From NCBI RefSeq assembly GCF_018131005.1, contig NZ_JAFCJK010000017.1, forward strand, positions 1-64,000: a DNA stretch of 64,000 bases. Direction: 5' to 3'. This document shows positions 59,496 to 64,000 of this stretch, piece by piece. The notes below the pieces were generated by a model. It was not told the DNA's origin, made no database searches, and saw only the letters and a list, made by a program, of their open reading frames with translations. The DNA comes from Bradyrhizobium lablabi (GTDB taxonomy: Bacteria > Pseudomonadota > Alphaproteobacteria > Rhizobiales > Xanthobacteraceae). A program made the translations under genes and the position numbers. How positions within the stretch are numbered: position 1 is the first letter of the stretch; each line of letters begins with the position of its first letter.

Positions 59496-60365
59496 ATGAC
59501 TGATATCCGATACGTAGCACCGCGCACGCTTGATGAAGCGATTGGCGCATTTGCTGCCGCCGGAAGTGCCGCCCGCATTATGGCAGGCGGCACCGATCTA
59601 TTGGTGCAAATGCGCTCCGGCCTGGTGCGGCCGGGACTGATCGTCGACATCAAGAGAATCGGCGAGATGACCGAGATCAAGGAAGCGGCCGATGGCGGCT
59701 TCCTTATTGGCGCCGCCGTGTCCGGCATGGAACTCGCCGAGCATCCGCGGTTCGGCAAGGTGTGGCCCGGCGTGCTCGAGGCCGTGAACCTGATCGGCTC
59801 CAAGCAGGTGCAGGGCCGGGCCTCCGCCGGCGGCAATCTGTGCAACGGCTCGCCCGCGGGCGACAGCGTGCCGGCGCTGATCGCGGCGGCCGCCGTCGTC
59901 ACCGTGCAGGGCCCGGACGGCCGCCGCGAGATGAAGGTGGAGGACGTGCCGGCAGGGCCCGGCCGCATCAATCTGAAGCCCGGCGAAATCCTCGTCAGCT
60001 TTGCGCTGCCGCCGCGACCGGCCGGGTCGGCCGATGCGTATTTGCGCATGATCCCGCGCACCGAGATGGATATCGCGGTGGTCGGACTCGGCGTCAGCCT
60101 GACCTTGAAGGATGGCGTCTGCACTGCCGCCCGCGTCGGCCTCGGCGCGGTGGCGCCGACCGCGTTGCTGGTCGAGCCGGCCGCGAAAGCATTGATCGGC
60201 TCCAGGCTCGATGATGCTGCGCTCGAAGCAGCCGCCGCCGCCTGCCGCGCCGCCTGCCGTCCGATCGACGACAAGCGCGGCACCATCGCCTACCGTACCA
60301 AAACCGCCGGCGTGCTGCTCAAGCGTACCGCCGCGATTGCAGCCAAGCGCGCCGGAGGGAATTAG
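59496..60365 (+). CDS. FAD-binding subunit of a molybdenum hydroxylase (CoxM/XdhB-like)
   Basis: 289 residues. FAD-binding PCMH domain about 1-175 with IMAGGTDLLVQMRSGLVRPG near 30-50 and VQGRASAGGNLCNGSPAGDS near 108-127; CO_deh_flav_C about 180-285. It transfers electrons from the iron-sulfur subunit to FAD. It is the first gene of a compact FAD-2Fe2S-Mo operon, with 4 bases to the next gene. Confidence 0.93.
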   Translation: MTDIRYVAPRTLDEAIGAFAAAGSAARIMAGGTDLLVQMRSGLVRPGLIVDIKRIGEMTEIKEAADGGFLIGAAVSGMELAEHPRFGKVWPGVLEAVNLIGSKQVQGRASAGGNLCNGSPAGDSVPALIAAAAVVTVQGPDGRREMKVEDVPAGPGRINLKPGEILVSFALPPRPAGSADAYLRMIPRTEMDIAVVGLGVSLTLKDGVCTAARVGLGAVAPTALLVEPAAKALIGSRLDDAALEAAAAACRAACRPIDDKRGTIAYRTKTAGVLLKRTAAIAAKRAGGN

Positions 60366-60369
60366 CACC

Positions 60370-60852
60370 ATGGCGAAACTGCACGTCACCACATCAGTCA
60401 ACGGAGAGCCGGTGGAATTCCTGTGCGAGCCGTATGAGACCATGCTCGACGCGCTGCGCGCGCAGCTCGGCTTGACCGGCTCGAAGGAGGGCTGCTCGTC
60501 CGGCGATTGCGGCGCCTGCTCGATCACGCTTGATGACCGGCTGGTCTGCTCCTGCCTGATGCTCGCAGCCGAGGCCGAGGGTCACGAGATCAGGACCATC
60601 GAGGGCATGGCAAAGGGGGACAAGCTGCATCCCTTGCAGCAGAAGTTCCTGGAGCAGGCCGCCCTCCAGTGCGGCATTTGCACCTCTGGCATGCTGGTCG
60701 CCTCCGAGGCGCTGCTCAAGAAGAATCCGGATCCGACCGAAGAGGAAGTCCGCTTCTGGCTTGCCGGCAATCTCTGCCGGTGCACCGGTTACGACAAGAT
60801 TGTTCGCGCGGTGATGGAGACCGCCGCCGAAATGCGGGAGGCTGCTCAATGA
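60370..60852 (+). CDS. 2Fe-2S subunit of a molybdenum hydroxylase (CoxS/XdhC-like)
   Basis: 160 residues from MAKLHVTTSVNGEPVEFLCE. Plant-type ferredoxin domain (GCSSGDCGACSITLDDRLVC, four Cys near 42-62) and an all-helical second domain with C-x2-C-x31-C-x-C (QCGICTSG near 102, NLCRCTGY near 138). Both clusters are complete. The stop overlaps the start of the catalytic subunit by four bases (ATGA). Confidence 0.95.
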   Translation: MAKLHVTTSVNGEPVEFLCEPYETMLDALRAQLGLTGSKEGCSSGDCGACSITLDDRLVCSCLMLAAEAEGHEIRTIEGMAKGDKLHPLQQKFLEQAALQCGICTSGMLVASEALLKKNPDPTEEEVRFWLAGNLCRCTGYDKIVRAVMETAAEMREAAQ

Positions 60853-63107
60853 ACGTCGTCAACAACAAGTGGATCGGCCAGCGCACCATCAGGCCCGACG
60901 GCGTCGACAAGGTGACCGGCCGCGCGGCCTTCGCCGCCGACACCACCATGCCCGGCATGATCTGGGGCAAGGTCCTGCGCAGCCCGCATCCGCATGCCCG
61001 CATCAGGTCGATCAACACCGCGAAGGCCGAGGCGCTGCCAGGCGTGAAGGCGGTCGTCACCCCGCGCGACGTGGTTGATTTCACGATCGAGAAGGGCGCG
61101 GTGATGCTCGGCATCCAGGACATGCGCTGGATGTGCCGCAACGTGATGGCGCGCGAGAAGGCGCTGTTTCCCGGCCACCCTGTCGCGGCGGTGGCCGCGA
61201 CCACCGAAGCGATCGCGGCGGAAGCCTGCAAGCTGATCGAGGTCGACTACGAGGTGCTGCCCTGGTCGATCGAGATCGACGATGCGCTGAAGCCGGACGC
61301 GCCGATCCTGCATGAGTGGAACAAGATCGATGGCAAGCCGTCGAACATTGTAGGCAAGATCGAGGTGAAGAAGGGCGACATCGCCAAGGGATTTGCCGGC
61401 GCCGATGTCGTGGTCGAACGCAGCTTCACCACGCGTCCGGTGCACCAGGGCTACATCGAACCGCATGCCTGCCTCATCAGCGTGGCGGCCGACGGCAAGA
61501 CCACGATCTGGAGCTCGAGCCAGGGCCAGTTCATGGTGCGCGCGATGACGTCGATGCTGACAGGCATCCCGCAGAGTGACATCCGCGCCATCCCCGCCGA
61601 GATCGGCGGCGGCTTCGGCGGCAAGACCATCGTCTATCTCGAGCCGCTCGCCACGCTGCTCGCGAAGAAATCCGGCCGTCCGGTGAAGATGGTGATGACG
61701 CGCGAGGAGGTGATGCGTGCGACCGGGCCCACATCAGGCTCGAAGAGCACGGTCAGGGTCGGCGCAAAGAAGGATGGCACTATCGTCGCCGCGCACGGCA
61801 TCTTCCACCTGCAGGCCGGTGCCTTCCCGGGCTCGCCGATCCGCGGCGCGGTCGGCTGCAGCTTCGCGCCCTACGATATTCCGCATGTGCTGTCGGAAGG
61901 CTTTGACGTCTGCTCCAACCGCTCGAAGGTCGCGGCCTATCGCGCGCCCGGCGCGCCGATCGGCGCCTATGCGGTCGAATGCGTGCTCGACGAGCTTGCC
62001 GAGGCGCTCAAGATGGACCCGCTGGAGCTGCGGCTGAAGAATGCGGCGAAGGAGGGGACCAAGGCCGCGCATGGCCCGGTGTACCCGCGCATCGGCTATA
62101 TCGAGACGCTGGAGGTTGCGAAGAGCCATCCGCATTATGCCGCGCCGCTCGGCAAGTTGCAGGGTCGCGGTGTGGCGTCCGGCTACTGGTTCAACGCCGG
62201 CGGGGAATCCTCGGCGCAGGTCAACATCACCGAGGACGGCAACGTCGTCGTCACGACGGGGCATCCTGACATCGGCGGCTCGCGCGCCGGCATCGCCAAT
62301 ATCTGCGCGGAGCTGCTCGGCATCGACTATCGCCGCGTCTCCGTGATCATCGGCGATACCCAGACGGTCGGCTTCTCCAATCTGACCGGCGGCAGCCGTG
62401 TGCTGTTTGCGTCCTCAATGGTGGTGACGCAGGCGACCGACAAGGTGATCAATACGTTGCGCGAGCGCGCGGCGAAGATCTGGGAGATCGATCCCGAGGC
62501 GGTGAAATGGGAGAACGGCGCCGCCCACCCGGCGAGCCCGAATGCCGGCCAGTTCGAGCCGCTGACGCTCGCCGACCTCGCCGAGAAGGCGCCCTCGCAG
62601 GGCGGCCCGATCGGCGCCAGCGTGCAGCTCAACACGCAAGGCGCGGAAGGCGGCTTCGGCACGCATATCTGCGACGTCGAGGTCGATGTCGATCTCGGCA
62701 TCGTCAGGGTTGTCAGGTACACGGCGGTACAGGATGTCGGCCGCGCCGTGCATCCGAGCTATGTCGAGGGCCAGCTCCAGGGCGGTGTCGCGCAGGGCAT
62801 CGGCTGGGCGCTGAACGAGGAGTACATCTACAACAAGGACGGCAAGGTCGATAATCCCGGCTTCCTCGACTACCGCATGCCGGTCTGCTCCGACCTGCCG
62901 ATGCTCGACTGCGCGTTGGTCGAGGTGCCGAACCCGAAGCACCCGCAGGGCGTGAAAGGCGTCGGCGAAGTGCCGCTGGTGCCGGTCATGGCGGCGGTCG
63001 CGAACGCCGTCTACAACGCGCTCGGCAGGCGCTTCTACGCACTCCCGATGTCACCGCCGAAGGTCTCGGCGGAGCTCGATGCACCGACGCAGCAGGCGGC
63101 GGAGTAG
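60849..63107 (+). CDS. molybdopterin-binding subunit of a xanthine dehydrogenase/aldehyde oxidase-type hydroxylase
   Basis: 752 residues. The N-terminal aldehyde-oxidase/xanthine-dehydrogenase a/b hammerhead is about 15-130, followed by the catalytic part with EIGGGFGGKT near 252-261, AYRAPGAPIG near 362-371, and the catalytic Glu in GVGEVPLVPV near 703-712. The CO-dehydrogenase form I active-site loop AYRCSFR is not present, so it is not a CO dehydrogenase; a hydroxylase for a heterocycle, aldehyde or (hydroxy)aromatic is expected. Substrate unknown. It needs the FAD and 2Fe-2S genes upstream. Confidence 0.92.
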   Translation: MNVVNNKWIGQRTIRPDGVDKVTGRAAFAADTTMPGMIWGKVLRSPHPHARIRSINTAKAEALPGVKAVVTPRDVVDFTIEKGAVMLGIQDMRWMCRNVMAREKALFPGHPVAAVAATTEAIAAEACKLIEVDYEVLPWSIEIDDALKPDAPILHEWNKIDGKPSNIVGKIEVKKGDIAKGFAGADVVVERSFTTRPVHQGYIEPHACLISVAADGKTTIWSSSQGQFMVRAMTSMLTGIPQSDIRAIPAEIGGGFGGKTIVYLEPLATLLAKKSGRPVKMVMTREEVMRATGPTSGSKSTVRVGAKKDGTIVAAHGIFHLQAGAFPGSPIRGAVGCSFAPYDIPHVLSEGFDVCSNRSKVAAYRAPGAPIGAYAVECVLDELAEALKMDPLELRLKNAAKEGTKAAHGPVYPRIGYIETLEVAKSHPHYAAPLGKLQGRGVASGYWFNAGGESSAQVNITEDGNVVVTTGHPDIGGSRAGIANICAELLGIDYRRVSVIIGDTQTVGFSNLTGGSRVLFASSMVVTQATDKVINTLRERAAKIWEIDPEAVKWENGAAHPASPNAGQFEPLTLADLAEKAPSQGGPIGASVQLNTQGAEGGFGTHICDVEVDVDLGIVRVVRYTAVQDVGRAVHPSYVEGQLQGGVAQGIGWALNEEYIYNKDGKVDNPGFLDYRMPVCSDLPMLDCALVEVPNPKHPQGVKGVGEVPLVPVMAAVANAVYNALGRRFYALPMSPPKVSAELDAPTQQAAE

Positions 63108-63116
63108 AGAGCGTAG

Positions 63117-63193
63117 GGCGGGTTAGGCGAAGCCGTAACCCGCCTTGTTTTCCAAAGATAGATTGCGGCGGGTTACGCTATCGCTAACCCGCC
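63117..63193. repeat. pair of GGCGGGTTA palindromic elements after the Mo-hydroxylase operon
   Basis: GGCGGGTTA...TAACCCGCC occurs at 63117-63144 and again at 63167-63193. The first is followed by TTGTTTT and may act as a terminator. The style is that of repetitive extragenic palindromes. Confidence 0.7.
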
Positions 63194-63368
63194 CTGCGAT
63201 TTGCTCCGCAATGCCATGGATATGGACGCGCCGGTAACGGCGCGTGCATGCTGCTTTATTCCCCTGGCAACGATGCCGAACTGAAAAATTCTTTCCTCAG
63301 CCGTTGCGGAATACGACAGGCCGTCGTGCGTCCTATGCATGCAAGACAATTGCATTCAGGGAGACGAT

Positions 63369-63755
63369 ATGAAGACATCCATCTCACTTGCGCTCGCCGG
63401 CGCTGTGTCGTTCGCGCTCGCGTCCGCCGCTTTCGCGGCGCCGCCGACCAAGACCGGCACGACTTCCAAGGGCTCGGTCTTGACCGATGCCAAGGGCATG
63501 ACGCTCTACACCTTCGACAAGGACGCCGGCGGCAAGTCGGCCTGCAACGGACCGTGTGCGACGAATTGGCCCGTGCTGAAGGCGGAAGCGAGCGACAAGG
63601 CCGAAGGTGGCTACACCATCATCGCCCGCGACGACGGCTCGAAGCAGTGGGCCTACAAGGGCAAGCCGCTCTACACCTTCGCCAAGGACCAGAAGCCCGG
63701 CGACATCACCGGCGATGGCTTCCTCAACGGCGCCTGGCATCTCGCGCAGCCATGA
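63369..63755 (+). CDS. secreted repeat-domain lipoprotein-type protein (COG4315)
   Basis: 128 residues from MKTSISLALAGAVSFALASA. A signal peptide (1-23, cleavage AFA-AP) is not followed by a lipobox Cys. Two copies of the Secreted_repeat motif: GMTLYTFDKDAGGKSACNGP with a CNGPCATNWPVL, and KPLYTFAKDQKPGDITGDGF. The family is periplasmic and often linked to ECF-sigma/anti-sigma genes; none is visible before the window ends. Function unknown. Confidence 0.9.
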   Translation: MKTSISLALAGAVSFALASAAFAAPPTKTGTTSKGSVLTDAKGMTLYTFDKDAGGKSACNGPCATNWPVLKAEASDKAEGGYTIIARDDGSKQWAYKGKPLYTFAKDQKPGDITGDGFLNGAWHLAQP

Positions 63756-64000
63756 GTTCTGCTGCCGCACCTCTTGCGGCTTGAACGAATGGCAACGCCG
63801 CCGGCTCGCGGCCGGCGGTGTCCTGGCTCCCCGGGCGCGACTCCTTGGCGCAGCCGCAGCCAGATTCCACCGCGCAGCGAAATGACGCGAGGCGCCAGAA
63901 CCGGAACTTGGCGTTCGATAAAGTCTATCGCGAATTGCGCCCAGCCTCTACAATGAGCCGGCTCGGGGTCAACCAGCCACTTTGCGCGCCCGCGACAGAT
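63756..64000 (+). other. right edge without a supported gene
   Basis: A short MSSAAAPLAA frame overlaps the preceding stop, and a frame open to the window end exists, but no domain or ribosome site supports either. The next gene may begin beyond the edge. Confidence 0.4.

Noticed and set aside
60849..63107. CO dehydrogenase large subunit (CoxL)
   Set aside because: The active-site loop reads AYRAPGAP, not the form I AYRCSFR, so a CO-oxidising role is not supported.

Overview
The window reads as alphaproteobacterial chromosome, most likely Bradyrhizobium or a close relative. The support is family-level: a cysE-DUF3126 pair, an MddA-type methyltransferase, many short secreted or single-helix proteins typical of that genus, two adjacent PilZ domains, a BTLCP protease, and a complete FixL-FixJ-FixK oxygen circuit. 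No rRNA genes or CRISPR arrays were seen. One tRNA gene, tRNA-Leu(UAA), lies at 15388-15474 on the minus strand.

Bases 1-16000 are accessory and worn. Short hypothetical genes alternate with wreckage: a frameshifted membrane microprotein, a fragment of a hybrid kinase at 4.2 kb, a broken response regulator, a histidine-kinase tail with an in-frame stop, a phage-terminase-like remnant, an IS1182-type transposase remnant, and a tyrosine-recombinase tail beside the tRNA. The intact landmark is a 1732-residue protein at 6433-11631 combining Ser/Thr kinase-like, AAA ATPase, GAF, PAS, PAS and histidine kinase modules. Near it are a small PAS protein and a divergent small ORF, each with a strong ribosome-binding site.

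Bases 16500-36500 form one coherent low-oxygen module. It holds a membrane-bound FixL with heme-PAS residues (34314-35744), FixJ (33709-34317) and a FixK-type regulator (22339-23016) with FixJ-like half-sites upstream. Eleven FNR/FixK-type boxes (TTGAY-N4-RTCAA or near matches) lie in this stretch, most centred 53-72 bases before a start codon. The genes they front encode three universal stress proteins, three CBS-domain proteins (one with BON), a phasin-like protein, a Zn-alcohol dehydrogenase, a CoA-ligase/acetyltransferase fusion, a STAS-MlaE/MlaF/MlaD lipid transporter and several unknown small proteins. A cytochrome c follows one Usp gene as its likely operon partner. The inferred chain is: low oxygen, FixL, FixJ, FixK, then a stress, fermentation and envelope-maintenance programme.

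Bases 36500-54500 are ordinary housekeeping and conserved hypothetical chromosome: a lipoprotein, a flavin monooxygenase, a zf-CHCC protein, hydrolases, cysE, a gamma-carbonic anhydrase, a Gly-rich secreted protein, a Tat-type dienelactone hydrolase with a chimeric truncated duplicate, mddA, a BTLCP protease and a PilZ protein. Bases 54800-63100 look like a catabolic cluster: Zn-dehydrogenase, amidohydrolase-type metallohydrolase, a cNMP-patatin protein, and a three-subunit molybdenum hydroxylase (FAD, 2Fe-2S, Mo subunits). The window ends with a COG4315-type secreted repeat protein.
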